In this document: positions 9,970 to 18,147 of the stretch, one piece after another | How the letters are laid out: each line of letters starts with the position of its first letter | How positions within the stretch are numbered: the first letter of the stretch is position 1 | Assembly: GCF_018402695.1 (NCBI RefSeq) | Contig: NZ_JAGYIM010000016.1 | Location: 372,001 to 436,000, forward strand | Direction: 5' to 3' | Source of the DNA: Arsukibacterium sp. | GTDB taxonomy: Bacteria > Pseudomonadota > Gammaproteobacteria > Enterobacterales > Alteromonadaceae | Length of the DNA stretch: 64,000 nucleotides | Program-made: the position numbers and the translations under genes | Notes under the pieces: generated by a model | The model's input: only the letters and a program-made list of their open reading frames with translations | Told to the model about the DNA's origin: nothing | Database searches by the model: none

Positions 9970-10726
9970 AACCGCCGACGAGCTGGCACTGCAGCGCGAA
10001 GCTGGCCGCTTGCTGGCCCGGGTATTTGCCATGCTGGACACTAAAATCGTGGCGGGCATGTCGACCTTGCAAATAAACGAGCTGGCTGAGCGCTATATTG
10101 TTGATGAACTGCAGGCGCGGCCGGCCAGCAAAGGCCAGTACGGTTTTGCTTATGTGTTAAATACCTCGGTTAATGACGTGGTTTGTCATGGTGTGCCATC
10201 AAGTACCCAGCTGTTAAAAGATGGCGACATTGTTAATGTTGATATCACCCTGGAGAAAAACGGTTTTATTGCCGACTCCAGCAAAATGTACGGTATTGGC
10301 GAGCTGAGTTATCTGGCTCGGCAGTTAGTGGATGACTGCTATCAGGCACTTTGGCTGGGCATTAACGCTGTTAAGCCAGGTGCCCGTTTAGGCGATATCG
10401 GCTTTGCTATTGAGCAGTTTGCTAACAGTAAAGGCTACAGTGTAGTGCGGGAATACTGTGGTCACGGCATTGGCCGGGAAATGCATGAAGAACCACAGGT
10501 GCTGCATTATGGCAAGGCCGGCAGCGGCATGCAGTTAAAGCCAGGCATGGTATTTACCATAGAGCCAATGCTGAACCAGGGCAGTGCTAAAACTAAAACC
10601 AAAAAAGATGGCTGGACCGTAGTCACCCGCGATAAAAAACTGTCGGCCCAGTGGGAGCATACCGTCGCGGTAACCGAGACCGGGGTGGAAGTGCTGACCT
10701 TGCGCGAGGAAGAGGCACAACGCTGA
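9950..10726 (+). CDS. map: Type I methionine aminopeptidase
   Basis: A 258-residue cytosolic metalloprotease that removes N-terminal methionine from new proteins. The five metal ligands are visible: Asp98 (NVDIT), Asp109 (ADSSKM), His172 (GHGIGREMHE), Glu205 (TIEPML) and Glu236 (WEHTVAV); His80 in VCHGVPS is the conserved substrate-side histidine. Length matches the short type I class without N-terminal extension. The start overlaps the ParD-like gene and has an AGGAG site inside it. It is not beside rpsB/tsf, where the housekeeping map usually lies, so this is probably a second copy, an inference from context only. Confidence 0.93.
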   Translation: MSGVQLKTADELALQREAGRLLARVFAMLDTKIVAGMSTLQINELAERYIVDELQARPASKGQYGFAYVLNTSVNDVVCHGVPSSTQLLKDGDIVNVDITLEKNGFIADSSKMYGIGELSYLARQLVDDCYQALWLGINAVKPGARLGDIGFAIEQFANSKGYSVVREYCGHGIGREMHEEPQVLHYGKAGSGMQLKPGMVFTIEPMLNQGSAKTKTKKDGWTVVTRDKKLSAQWEHTVAVTETGVEVLTLREEEAQR

Positions 10727-10798
10727 GGCTTTAACTTTGCTGGCAAACCCAGACAATTCCTCTTATCGTCTATTTTGCCAGTTTAGAAACATAGATTA

Positions 10799-11689
10799 TC
10801 AATATTCACCAGAGAGAGAGCCAACGTCTCGTCTAGGCGGATTACCGAACTGACGAGCATACTCACGGTTGAATTGTGAGGGGCTCTCGTAACCTACCTG
10901 GAACGCAGTACTCGCCGCATCTTGACGATCATTGATCATGATTTTCCGGGCTTCAAGAAGCCTTAAACGCTTTTGGTACTGTAGAGGGGTCATTGCCGTC
11001 ACCGACTTAAAATGAGTATAAAACGAGGAAATACTCATTCCTACTTCAGTGGCAATTTCTTCCATGTTTAGTCGGCTATTAAAATTTGTTTTAAGGATTT
11101 TTATAGCGGCTGAAATGCGCTGCATATTGCTACCAATCTGAGTAATCGAAGCAATCCGAATTCCGTACGCACCATTTATCAACCGATAGTAAATCTCACG
11201 TTTGATTATCGGTGATAAAACTTCGATGTCCTGCTGAGTTTCTAGCAGTCGAACAAGCCTGAGTACACCATCTGCCAGCGAGTCATCAACATCGCCAATA
11301 AAAATACCGGGATAAATTGACTTAGCATAGTCTTTGCTGTTGTTAACCAGCATGGCCAACTCAGTAAGCTCATGTAAATCGAGTTCAATTTGTAAGCATA
11401 AATAAGGTTTTTCCTTTGTTGCCTCAGTGATCTGGCCGATCACCGGCAAATCTACGGAAGCGACCAGAAATTCAGACGGTTGATACTGAAAAATCTCATT
11501 TTCAAGTAAGACCCGCTTTTTACCTTGAACGATAATACACAAAGAGGGGTGATAAACGCCGGGAAATTTTTCAATAGTTGTGTTGAACTTGATGCAATTT
11601 ACGCCGGGAATAGCTGAGCTGTGAACACCATTCCCCTTTGAGAATTTATTAACTAATTCAGCAATTTCTGTACATTGGCTATCTTTCAT
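10799..11689 (-). CDS. AraC-family transcriptional regulator
   Basis: A 296-residue regulator. The N-terminal half (about 20-170) is a cupin-like AraC_N domain with PGVYHPSLCIIVQGKKRV and FLVASVDLPV motifs. The C-terminal 100 residues hold two helix-turn-helix units ending in the AraC signature (AFQVGYESPSQFNREYARQFG). It is divergent from a short-chain dehydrogenase gene 177 bases away, a common arrangement for a regulator with its target. The AT-rich composition differs from the surrounding housekeeping genes. The ATG at 11689 lacks a strong ribosome site. The inducer is unknown. Confidence 0.9.
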   Translation of the reverse strand: MKDSQCTEIAELVNKFSKGNGVHSSAIPGVNCIKFNTTIEKFPGVYHPSLCIIVQGKKRVLLENEIFQYQPSEFLVASVDLPVIGQITEATKEKPYLCLQIELDLHELTELAMLVNNSKDYAKSIYPGIFIGDVDDSLADGVLRLVRLLETQQDIEVLSPIIKREIYYRLINGAYGIRIASITQIGSNMQRISAAIKILKTNFNSRLNMEEIATEVGMSISSFYTHFKSVTAMTPLQYQKRLRLLEARKIMINDRQDAASTAFQVGYESPSQFNREYARQFGNPPRRDVGSLSGEY

Positions 11690-11866
11690 TTTGTGCTAAC
11701 CCCCGACATTTCACTGGCAGTAATTATATACTAGGACATGCCGCCACCCTAACGAGTTGCAAAAATAGGCAATAATATCGTAGTTTCATGCATCCTAAAT
11801 CTCTCATTAGATATCTAACATTTCAACTGTCAATTCGACAAGTTTTTAATCAATGAGGGTAGCATC

Positions 11867-12610
11867 ATGCAAAATGTACAAAGCAAAGTAGTTCTTATTA
11901 CCGGAGCGAGCAGCGGCATTGGTGAGGCCACTGCAAGACTATTGGCTAAAAATGGCGCAAAGGTCGTACTTGGTGCACGCAGAACAGACCGTCTTGAGTC
12001 CATAGTACAGGAAATCAGGCAAGCTGGTGGTCAAGCGGCCTACCAAAAGTTAGATGTTGTTGACGCTGAACAGGTCAAGGCCTTTGTACAATTTGCAAAG
12101 CACACTTTTGGCCAAGTTGACGTGTTATTCAACAATGCCGGTATCATGCCTTTATCACCCATGAATGCGTTGAAAACCGATGAATGGGATCGCATTATTG
12201 ATATCAACATAAAGGGCGTACTGAACGGCATAGGCGCAGTGTTGCCCGTTATGGAGCGACAAGGTCGTGGTCAGATAATCAATACTGCATCAACCGGGGC
12301 GTATGCCGTCGGCCCGTCTTGTGGGGTGTATTGTGCCAGTAAATACGCAGTATGGGCGATTAGTGAAGGCTTACGTCAGGAGTGTAACAACATTCGTGTC
12401 ACCGTACTGTCTCCAGGGGTAACCACTACCGAACTTGGTCACGACATTACTGATAAAGCGGCGGCAGAACTCGTGGGTCAACTTCGCACGATGTCATTGA
12501 ACGTAGAGTCGGTCGCAAACGCTGCGTTATACGCAATTTCACAGCCTGATGACGTGGAAACAAGCGAAATTGTGATACGTTCGGTTTCAAGTTTTGGTCA
12601 TGCCTTTTAG
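11867..12610 (+). CDS. Short-chain dehydrogenase/reductase (classical SDR)
   Basis: A 247-residue NAD(P)-dependent oxidoreductase. The Rossmann motif TGASSGIG lies at 12-19, NNAG at 89-92, Ser142 and the YxxxK pair Tyr155/Lys159 (in YCASK) complete the classical active site. Arg residues after beta-2 (GARRTDR) suggest NADP(H) preference. GAGGG at 11852-11856 precedes the ATG. Divergent from the AraC regulator. The pattern of AraC_N regulator next to an SDR is frequent in proteobacteria, possibly for aldehyde or ketone reduction; the substrate cannot be read from the sequence. Confidence 0.92.
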   Translation: MQNVQSKVVLITGASSGIGEATARLLAKNGAKVVLGARRTDRLESIVQEIRQAGGQAAYQKLDVVDAEQVKAFVQFAKHTFGQVDVLFNNAGIMPLSPMNALKTDEWDRIIDINIKGVLNGIGAVLPVMERQGRGQIINTASTGAYAVGPSCGVYCASKYAVWAISEGLRQECNNIRVTVLSPGVTTTELGHDITDKAAAELVGQLRTMSLNVESVANAALYAISQPDDVETSEIVIRSVSSFGHAF

Positions 12611-12834
12611 CGATTGGCCGAAGATGCTACCTGGACTCTTCTGGGGCCTACTACATCCGCCAGGACCTATAATCTAGCTGATTTTCGGGAGTTGGTAGTA
12701 GCTCCATTTAATAAGCGTTTGATCACACCGTAAAACCTAAGGTTCATTATATCACCAGGATTACCACCAAAATAACCTGCCAGCATAAGGCGGCAGGTAC
12801 CACCATACGCCAGCAAGTGAACATCACGACAGTT

Positions 12835-13785
12835 TTACTTCAAATTGCGCTGGAGAAAATCTTTTATCACCGGAATGATTTCTGATTGGTGAGTTTCCAA
12901 TGCAAAATGACCGGTATCAAAGAAGTGTATTTCAGCTTTCGGAATATCTCTCTTCCAGGCTTGAGCACCTTCCGGTGAGAAGAAAGGATCGTTCTTTCCC
13001 CAAACAGCCAGCAGTGGCGGCTGATATTTACGGAAATAGGCCTGATATTCCGGATATTGTTCAACGTTGGATTTATAATCAAGTAGCAAGTCCAACTGAA
13101 TATCTGCCATTCCGGGCTTTGAAACATGAAGCCCTTCTAAGGTGTAGCCATCTGGAGAGACTTTGGTTAAATCGCGTACACCCTCTACGTATTGCCATTT
13201 AATTGATGCTGGTGTCGGGAAGTCATTAAGGGCTGCTCTGTTTTCGCTGGATGGATTTTGCCAGTATTTCTTAATCGGTCCCCAGCCTTCGGCCAAACCA
13301 TCTTCATAGGCATTTCCATTCTGAGAGATGATTGCGGTTACCTTGCCCGGATTTTTAAGCGCTAAGCGCCAACCGACAGGAGCGCCGTAGTCATGGACGG
13401 CGATAGCAAAAGAGCTAATGCCTTTCTTCTTAATAAACTTATCTACAGTATTTGCAAGATTGGCAAAGGTGTATTCATAGTCTTCCCTGGCAGGAGACTC
13501 CGTAAAACCAAAAGCAGGCAAGTCTAATGCGATAACATGATAATCGCCAGACAAAGCATCAATGACATCGCGCCACATATAAGAAGATGCCGCATACCCG
13601 TGCAACATCAGAATTGTTGGAGCATTTTTACTGCCGACCTCCCTGTAGAAAATATTAACGTTTTCAATTTGCTCATAGTTAAATCGCACATTTGAGTCAG
13701 TAGCATTATCCGTTTGGGTGGCTAGTGCTGCACCACTGGCCATGCTGGTAGCGAGTAGTATTGCTGGAATTGTTTTGGATTTCAT
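12835..13785 (-). CDS. Exported alpha/beta hydrolase, epoxide hydrolase/haloalkane dehalogenase-like
   Basis: A 316-residue protein. The start at 13785 is chosen because an AGG-type ribosome site precedes it and a signal peptide follows (MKSKTIPA...GAALA). The fold markers are LHGYAASSYMW (61-71), DLPAFGFTESP (88-98) and nucleophile elbow AVHDYGAP, with Asp132 as the likely nucleophile, as in dehalogenases and epoxide hydrolases rather than serine esterases. The acid may be in WGKNDPFF and the base is His in GHFALETH. An exported member is less usual. Upstream on the same strand, 500 bases away, lies a CGNR-type regulator, and both promoters share a GTAACC-containing motif. True substrate unknown. 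Confidence 0.85.
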   Translation of the reverse strand: MKSKTIPAILLATSMASGAALATQTDNATDSNVRFNYEQIENVNIFYREVGSKNAPTILMLHGYAASSYMWRDVIDALSGDYHVIALDLPAFGFTESPAREDYEYTFANLANTVDKFIKKKGISSFAIAVHDYGAPVGWRLALKNPGKVTAIISQNGNAYEDGLAEGWGPIKKYWQNPSSENRAALNDFPTPASIKWQYVEGVRDLTKVSPDGYTLEGLHVSKPGMADIQLDLLLDYKSNVEQYPEYQAYFRKYQPPLLAVWGKNDPFFSPEGAQAWKRDIPKAEIHFFDTGHFALETHQSEIIPVIKDFLQRNLK

Positions 13786-14286
13786 AAATAACCTCATAAC
13801 CAATTAAAATCGAATTTAAAGGTTACATCACACCCTGTAACCAGTCAAGTGCATTTTTATTGGTTACTTTATGGAGTTGATCAATATTCAGAAATCAGTA
13901 TCAACATCTTTGCTGGCAGGACGAATCACTTCGTCTAGCAATCGATAAAAATGTCTACGGCAGATAAGCTCTTCAATACGCTGCCAGAGAATAGTGTCAG
14001 ATCAAATACTCATGACTTAGCTGGCTACCGCTCAGTCTTCAAGCAGCGAGAATTACTTTTGTGCTAGTTGTAGCTCCAGAACGCCAGGTATTGGCGCACA
14101 CTCTGTAAGCAAGATGAGGAGGGACTTGTATCGGTGCAACGCTGATTCGAGGATGTAGCTTGATACACTAACAGCTAAGATTAATGCAGTAGGCTAAGCA
14201 TCTCTGAGCCTGCATTGACCGTATCTTTGACAAGATTTGTGTTGCCATAAATACTGTAAAACGAGGCTATCGTAACTTACCTCTTC
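13786..14286. other. Gene-poor region between hydrolase and CGNR regulator
   Basis: Five hundred bases without an intact gene. The part next to the hydrolase holds its promoter and GTAACC motifs. On the minus strand a short open stretch of about 36 codons ending at 13895 reads like protein (DTILWQRIEELI then RHFYRLLDEVI) and may be the remnant of a transposase or other decayed gene; this is weak evidence. The remainder, about 14010-14286, shows nothing I can name. Confidence 0.4.
13821..13867. promoter_or_regulatory. GTAACC motif cluster at the hydrolase promoter
   Basis: GGTTAC at 13821-13826, GTAACC at 13837-13842 and GGTTAC at 13862-13867 give alternating orientations within 47 bases, directly upstream of the hydrolase start. 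The last copy is part of GGTTACTTTAT (13862-13872), which occurs identically at the CGNR regulator promoter. A TTGACT hexamer on the minus strand near 13847 may be the -35 element. Likely regulator-binding sites; the binding protein is inferred. Confidence 0.55.
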
Positions 14287-14883
14287 TTAACTTTTTCTCT
14301 TTCTAAACTGCGCAGCTTTATGGCGATTACCACAGGTTGCCATACTACACCAACGGCGTTTGTGTGCTTTGGTGCGGTCATAAAACCATAAAATGCAATC
14401 GGGGTGTTCGCATTGCTTAATCAATGTTGCGTCACCATCAACCAGCAACTGAGCTACTGCTTCTGCAACCTGCCCCAGCATAGAAGCAGCAGTATCACTG
14501 CGTGAGATACGCGTTATTGTTAATTTCCCATCACCATCCTGAGCTAAATGCGGTGCGCTAACATACGAATGCAGGTAGGTATTCAGCTTACAAATATCCT
14601 GCAGTTGCTGCTTCTGCTTAAAGGCGCTAATCAACTGGAAAGCGAGAGTTCTCAACGCTTTGGCTTGGGAGAGTAACTCACCTTCGGTCAATTGGCCCGG
14701 CTGCAAAACAACCGAAATTTCATTCTGTCTAAGCCATCTGAGCACATCGGAATCACTTTCCCAGTAATCAACAACCATGTCGCCACTGCGAGCTTCTGTG
14801 TTGAGTAGATCCATCGCTAAATGGTCCCCAAGCAAAGGAGGATCGGTGATCTTTTTGTCATGTAAAACTTCAGATATCTGCAT
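14287..14883 (-). CDS. CGNR zinc-finger transcriptional regulator (ABATE domain)
   Basis: A 198-residue protein. ATG at 14883 has an AAAGG site six bases upstream and is chosen over a TTG two codons earlier. The N-terminal part with GDHLAMDLLNTEAR is the ABATE (stress-linked) domain. The C-terminal 45 residues carry a CEHPDCILWFYD segment and the name-giving CGNR, with Cys spacing C-x4-C and C-x4-C that would bind zinc, followed by a basic tail (KAAQFRKRKS). Such proteins are thought to be DNA-binding regulators. Its own promoter and that of the downstream hydrolase share an 11-base identical motif, suggesting control of both. Confidence 0.85.
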   Translation of the reverse strand: MQISEVLHDKKITDPPLLGDHLAMDLLNTEARSGDMVVDYWESDSDVLRWLRQNEISVVLQPGQLTEGELLSQAKALRTLAFQLISAFKQKQQLQDICKLNTYLHSYVSAPHLAQDGDGKLTITRISRSDTAASMLGQVAEAVAQLLVDGDATLIKQCEHPDCILWFYDRTKAHKRRWCSMATCGNRHKAAQFRKRKS

Positions 14884-14910
14884 AACCAACCTTTATAAGA
14901 TATATATGGG

Positions 14911-14946
14911 GGTTACTTTATCTGAGTCAGAAGCACAGAAGTAACC
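14911..14946. promoter_or_regulatory. GTAACC inverted repeat at the CGNR regulator promoter
   Basis: GGTTAC (14911-14916) and GTAACC (14941-14946) face each other across 24 bases just upstream of the CGNR gene. GGTTACTTTAT at 14911-14921 is identical to 13862-13872 at the hydrolase promoter. A site for autoregulation is a reasonable inference. Confidence 0.5.
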
Positions 14947-15218
14947 GCATAAATGCAATCATACAGGTTATAACGTGTTTTTGCCAACCAGACTGTATGC
15001 TCTAAACAAGGTTACGAAAAGATGCTGCGTAAACTGTTGGCAGTACAAAAAGCTTGCTGAGCATATTGAGAATTGAAGCTGGTACAGAAGAAAAAGCAAC
15101 AGAAATGCGGTAGTACTCTAGAGCTATAAATAACCTTGAAATTTCTAAAAGGCAGCCCCGCATAACAGGGCCAGCATTAATTGGCGTGAGATCTAATGGG
15201 GTTAAATCAGAGCGAGTT

Positions 15219-15249
15219 GTTGCCACTTAATATTGCTTCAAGTGGCAAC
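15219..15249. repeat. Perfect 10-bp inverted repeat (hairpin) downstream of esterase
   Basis: GTTGCCACTT (15219-15228) and AAGTGGCAAC (15240-15249) pair perfectly around an 11-base loop. The stem continues as AGCG (15211-15214) with CGCT (15249-15252 region) after a four-base bulge on one side. It lies about 30 bases beyond the esterase stop but is not followed by a T-run on either strand, so it is not a standard terminator. Confidence 0.6.
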
Positions 15250-15280
15250 GCTAATTCAAAACAAATGTGTATTGTTTAAA

Positions 15281-16294
15281 TTAGTTCAGATGATCTTTTA
15301 ACTCGCGGCCAGCCTGATCTAACGCATCCTGCACTGCTGGTACGTCATTTAACACATTCAACAAACCAAAGTCATGGATCATGCCGTTGTAACGCAGTGT
15401 CGTCACTGCAACACCCGCAGCATTCAGATGGCGACCATAAGCTTCACCTTCGTCGCGCAAAACGTCCATTTCAGCAGTTTGAATAAGCGCCGGTGGCAGA
15501 CCCGTTAACTGCTCTGTGGTTGCGCGCAGTGGCGAAGCATAAATCTCGTTACGCTGCTCCTGCGACGTGGTGTAGTTATCCCAAAACCACAACATCATAC
15601 TGCGGGTTAAGAAGTGATTATCAGCATAGGTTAGATATGATGTATTGTTAAAACTCGCATCGGTTACAGGCCACAGTAATAACTGGAACTTTAATGCAGG
15701 GGTGCCCGCTTCTTTGGCTTTTAATGCTACTACGGCGGCCATATTACCACCAACGCTGTTGCCTGCTACCGCTAAACGGCTGCCATCAACGCCTATCTCT
15801 TTACCATGCTTAGCTACCCATTGTGTTGCCGCATAAGCCTGATTAATTGCAGTTGGGTATTTGGCCTCTGGCGACGGAGTGTAATCAACATATACTGCCG
15901 CGGCACCAGAGCGCTGCACTAAATCACGGATCAAACGCTCATGCGTTGGGAAGTCACCCAATACCCAGCCACCGCCGTGAAAATACATAAAGGCTGGCAA
16001 CGTACCTTTTGTACCCTTTGGTTTTACAATCACCAGTTTAATATTCTGGCCATCAACATTAATGGTTTTTTCACTAATATCAGCAGCCGGAAGAGCAGCG
16101 CCTTGCTGGGCACCGACCAGCACCGCACGGGCATCTGCAACAGATAACTGCTCTAATGGTTTACCGCCACCCTGAGCCAGGGCATTAAGAAAGCCCTGAG
16201 TTTTCATCTCGACGCCCGGGGAACCCGCGGCAAACGCATTGCCTATACTTAAAGCAAGTAAGCTGGCTGTGATAACTGTATTTAATACTTTCAT
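15281..16294 (-). CDS. Secreted HSL-family esterase/lipase
   Basis: A 337-residue alpha/beta hydrolase with a signal peptide (MKVLNTV...GNAFA). FHGGGW at 105-110 is the HGGG oxyanion motif and GNSVGG at 178-183 the nucleophile elbow of the hormone-sensitive-lipase (family IV) group; Ser180 is the nucleophile. The acid is likely Asp in the DVLRDEGEAY segment and the base His in MIHDFG. These enzymes hydrolyse short-chain esters; the signal peptide places it in the periplasm or outside. The variant GNSVGG replaces the more common GDSAGG. It is followed upstream on the same strand by a second exported hydrolase, and the two may form an operon with a 63-base gap. Confidence 0.93.
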   Translation of the reverse strand: MKVLNTVITASLLALSIGNAFAAGSPGVEMKTQGFLNALAQGGGKPLEQLSVADARAVLVGAQQGAALPAADISEKTINVDGQNIKLVIVKPKGTKGTLPAFMYFHGGGWVLGDFPTHERLIRDLVQRSGAAAVYVDYTPSPEAKYPTAINQAYAATQWVAKHGKEIGVDGSRLAVAGNSVGGNMAAVVALKAKEAGTPALKFQLLLWPVTDASFNNTSYLTYADNHFLTRSMMLWFWDNYTTSQEQRNEIYASPLRATTEQLTGLPPALIQTAEMDVLRDEGEAYGRHLNAAGVAVTTLRYNGMIHDFGLLNVLNDVPAVQDALDQAGRELKDHLN

Positions 16295-16357
16295 GGTAGT
16301 TTCCTATAAATTGTCAGTGAGTTTAGTGTCGATTAAGTGCGCTGTTGCAGCAGTCTG

Positions 16358-17155
16358 TTATTTTGCAGTTGCGGCAGAAGTTGCCGCTTCTGCAATAAGC
16401 GCTGCGACTTTGTCTGGGTGTGAAGTCATAACCACATGCGATGCGCCCGATACTTCAACGATTTTTTTTGCTTGAGCGCGCTGTGCCATAAACTTCATTG
16501 CCGCAGGTGGGATGTTCTTGTCGGCGGTACCATAAATGGCCCATGACGGTATGTTGTGCCACGCTGGCTCGCCAGCGGCTTCAGCTAATGCCAGTTCAGT
16601 AACCGGGCGCTGGGTGGCGGCCATCAGTGTGGCTTCTGCGGGCGGTACATCTGCAGCAAACTGCTCACCGAACTTATCTTGCTGAATGTATAAATCTTTA
16701 TTGCCGTCTTTGAGTAACACTGGTGTTGCCAATGTCGGGCCTAACGTGCTACCGGGATAACGGCCTGATAATTCCAGGACGGTTTCGCCTTGTTCCGGCG
16801 CAAAAGCAGCAACATAGACCAGGGCGGTAACATTAGTATTGTCCTGCACAGCATTGCTGATCACCGCGCCGCCGTAAGAGTGGCCGACCAAAACAACCGG
16901 GCCGGCTGTTTGTTTTACCAGGCTGGCAACATAGTTGGCGTCAGTTGTTAAACTGCGCAGTGGATTAGCTACTGCTACTACCGGGTAGCCTTGCTGCTGA
17001 AGGTTAGCGGCTACGCCGTTCCAACTGGACGACTCAGCAAAGGCGCCATGTACCAGGACCACTGTCGGTTTGTCTGCGGCAAAGGCTGCACTGCTTAATG
17101 TCAGCGCTGCTGTAGCAACGGCAGCGGCAATGTGGCGAAATCTTAACTTACTCAT
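16358..17155 (-). CDS. Exported alpha/beta hydrolase (RsbQ/esterase-like)
   Basis: A 265-residue protein with a signal peptide ending near AFA (24-26). VVLVHGAF (32-39) and VGHSYGG (90-96, Ser93 nucleophile) are clear; the base is His in GASHVVMTSHP near the C terminus, and an acid is likely in YGTADKNIPP. Lacks a distinct lid insertion, like small alpha/beta hydrolases of the MhpC/salicylate-esterase type. It is divergent from an AraC regulator 170 bases away, which may control it and the downstream esterase. Substrate unknown. Confidence 0.9.
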   Translation of the reverse strand: MSKLRFRHIAAAVATAALTLSSAAFAADKPTVVLVHGAFAESSSWNGVAANLQQQGYPVVAVANPLRSLTTDANYVASLVKQTAGPVVLVGHSYGGAVISNAVQDNTNVTALVYVAAFAPEQGETVLELSGRYPGSTLGPTLATPVLLKDGNKDLYIQQDKFGEQFAADVPPAEATLMAATQRPVTELALAEAAGEPAWHNIPSWAIYGTADKNIPPAAMKFMAQRAQAKKIVEVSGASHVVMTSHPDKVAALIAEAATSAATAK

Positions 17156-17328
17156 AATGTTTTCCTGTTCAGTGAAAAAAGTTTTCGTTGGTTAACGTCA
17201 TGCCTTAAGCGGCGCACTAACAGGCTCCAGCTCAGCTGTAAGCGTTGGAGGTATTTTAGTCTCTCAGGTTTGTTTTTTGGCGCCATATTGTCTAAATTAT
17301 GCTGCAGATAGTCTAACTTGGAGGGGGT

Positions 17329-18144
17329 GTGGACAGACTTTCAACCTTGCTGGCACAGTTTGGTATGCGTGCCACGACTTTTCATGCAGGCACTTTCAGT
17401 GGTGACTTGCCCTTTGACGCTCAGGAGCGAAGTGGAAAGCTGTATTTGTTTAATAACGGTATAGCTCGTTTGCTGATAGCCAAGCAGGAAATTGTTATTA
17501 GCGCACCAAGCCTGCTATTTATCCCCAGGCCCTGCAAACACCAATTGAGCGCGGTGGCGACAGACAATACTCAGTTGGTCAGTGCAGAACTCAGTTTTGA
17601 CGGCGGTTTGGATAACCCGTTAACCACGTCTTTGCCTGACTATATGCTGTTACCAGTGAAGGATTTACCAATCTTGGGCGATAGCGTCTTGTGGTTATTT
17701 AGTGAAGCGGAAGAGCAAAACTGCGGTAAAAATGCCGTGTTAAACCGGCTGTTTGAGTTGGTAATGATCCAACTGCTGCGCCATATCATGGCCAGTAGCA
17801 GCATGTCATCGGGAATGATGGCTGGGCTAGCAGATTTGCGCCTAGCTCGGGCAGTTACGCTAATGCATGATCAGCCCGCTAAGGCCTGGTCGGTAGCAGA
17901 GCTTGCCAGCGCGGCCAGTATGTCCCGAGCCAGTTTCGCAGCACAGTTTCACAAAATAGTAGGTAAAACTCCGGCCGACTACTTACTGAGTTGGCGCGTT
18001 AGCTTAACGCAAAAACGTCTGCGCCAAGGCCGGCCTATAGCGCTGATTGCAGATGAAGTTGGCTATGAGAGCCCATCCGCATTGGCGCGGGCGTTTCGCC
18101 GAAAAATCGGTGTAAGCCCAAGAGAATGGTTGCAACAACAATAA
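17329..18144 (+). CDS. AraC-family regulator (cupin_6 type)
   Basis: A 271-residue regulator starting with GTG at 17329, with GGAGGGGG at 17320-17327 as ribosome site. The N-terminal 150 residues form a cupin-like sensing domain (FIPRPCKHQLSA). The C-terminal double helix-turn-helix is clear: WSVAELASAASMSRASFAAQFHKIVGKTPADYLLSWR, given here by its ends, followed by IADEVGYESPSALARAFRRKIGVSP. It is divergent from the exported hydrolase pair, its probable targets, and converges on tetR with only three bases between the stops. Confidence 0.9.
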   Translation: MDRLSTLLAQFGMRATTFHAGTFSGDLPFDAQERSGKLYLFNNGIARLLIAKQEIVISAPSLLFIPRPCKHQLSAVATDNTQLVSAELSFDGGLDNPLTTSLPDYMLLPVKDLPILGDSVLWLFSEAEEQNCGKNAVLNRLFELVMIQLLRHIMASSSMSSGMMAGLADLRLARAVTLMHDQPAKAWSVAELASAASMSRASFAAQFHKIVGKTPADYLLSWRVSLTQKRLRQGRPIALIADEVGYESPSALARAFRRKIGVSPREWLQQQ

Positions 18145-18147
18145 GAT

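Larger units (their letters stand above)
14884..15280. other. Intergenic region before the esterase gene end
   Basis: About 400 bases. The right end contains a hairpin (15219-15249) and the left end the CGNR promoter. A minus-strand open stretch at 15002-15226 (74 codons) has no recognisable domain or ribosome site and I do not call it a gene. Confidence 0.45.

Noticed and set aside
9733-10726. ParDE toxin-antitoxin module
   Set aside because: The ParD-like gene is followed by methionine aminopeptidase, not a ParE toxin.
15002-15226. 74-codon minus-strand open frame as a small gene
   Set aside because: No ribosome site, no domain, odd composition; left as intergenic.
15180-15260. Integron attC site
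   Set aside because: A bulged hairpin is present but neither recognisable core ends nor an integrase or neighbouring cassettes were found.
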